16,216 bases of DNA, from NCBI GenBank assembly GCA_030592625.1, contig JAUVIY010000023.1, positions 1 to 16,216 on the forward strand, written 5' to 3'. The notes beneath the pieces are model-generated. The model was not told the DNA's origin. It searched no databases and was given only the letters and a program-made list of their open reading frames with translations. The DNA comes from Spirochaeta sp. (GTDB taxonomy: Bacteria > Spirochaetota > Spirochaetia > DSM-2461). How positions within the stretch are numbered: the stretch's first letter is position 1; each line of letters begins with the position of its first letter. Below, in pieces: positions 15,990 to 16,216 of the stretch. The translations under genes were made by a program, and so were the position numbers.

Positions 15990-16216
15990 CCGATGATTAC
16001 AAGCTGCTTGAAATCAGAAATCTTCACATCGGTTTCCGTAAGGACGATGCGGTTAACGATGTGGTCCATGGAATTAGCCTGGACCTGTCTCCCGGGGAAA
16101 CTCTCGCACTGGTGGGAGAGAGCGGATCAGGCAAGACTGTCACCGCCCAGTCGATATTGCGCCTGTACCCCGAGTCCCTGGTGGCCTACACCGGCGGCAG
16201 CATCCGATTCGACGGG
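15986..16216 (+). CDS. yejF: Peptide ABC transporter ATPase YejF (3' partial)
   Basis: These are the first 77 residues of the cytoplasmic ATPase that powers the importer; the rest lies beyond the window. The visible part has [31 protein letters not shown] and Walker A GESGSGKT with the following SILRLYP. This matches YejF, which normally carries two ATPase domains in about 530 residues. The start is set by the ATGA overlap with yejE and by GAGGA at 15974-15978. Whether the second ATPase half is present cannot be seen. Confidence 0.92.
   Translation, partial: MTDDYKLLEIRNLHIGFRKDDAVNDVVHGISLDLSPGETLALVGESGSGKTVTAQSILRLYPESLVAYTGGSIRFDG

Overview
The window (16.2 kb, moderately GC-rich, gene-dense) looks like a chromosomal stretch from a free-living Gram-negative heterotroph. 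A spirochaete (Spirochaetota) is my best guess. The reasons are the PEGA/TolB-like/beta-barrel envelope protein, lipoprotein-type solute binding, and a TTT transporter beside sugar-isomerase genes. This is inference from gene content, not a taxonomic assignment.

Layout. (1) 1-1877, + strand: the tail of an unidentified gene, a TetR-family repressor and an M20 amidohydrolase, chained by stop/start overlaps. (2) 1944-4750, - strand: two overlapping genes for exported proteins with C-terminal outer-membrane-like barrels. They are read from a promoter so close to the ATG that the mRNA should be leaderless. (3) 4859-6564, - strand: two overlapping TIM-barrel sugar phosphate isomerase/epimerase genes. 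(4) 6659-9826, + strand, divergent from (3): a complete tripartite tricarboxylate transporter, tctC-tctB-tctA. Sets 3 and 4 share a 94-bp promoter region with back-to-back -10 boxes under one 21-bp interrupted palindrome. (5) 9827-10380: a gene-poor stretch. It holds the frameshifted, doubly truncated remnant of a Gfo/Idh/MocA sugar dehydrogenase, an unrecognised coding-like remnant, and the promoter zone of the next operon. (6) 10381-16216, + strand: a membrane-bound diguanylate cyclase followed without a gap by yejA-yejB-yejE-yejF. This is a peptide/microcin-C-type ABC importer, and yejF is cut by the window edge.

How the genes work together. The TctCBA importer and the two isomerases probably form one catabolic module for a sugar, polyol or sugar-acid substrate. 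A dehydrogenase once stood third in that module and has decayed in place. The yej operon imports oligopeptides, and its first gene couples it to c-di-GMP signalling. The M20 enzyme with its TetR regulator is a separate small operon for hydrolysing N-acyl amino acids or peptides.

I found no RNA genes, CRISPR arrays, insertion sequences or phage genes. The strongest unusual points are the four-indel Gfo/Idh pseudogene, the shared operator between isomerases and transporter, the predicted leaderless envelope operon, and the diguanylate cyclase built into a yejABEF operon. I did not find convincing evidence of a wholly new system.
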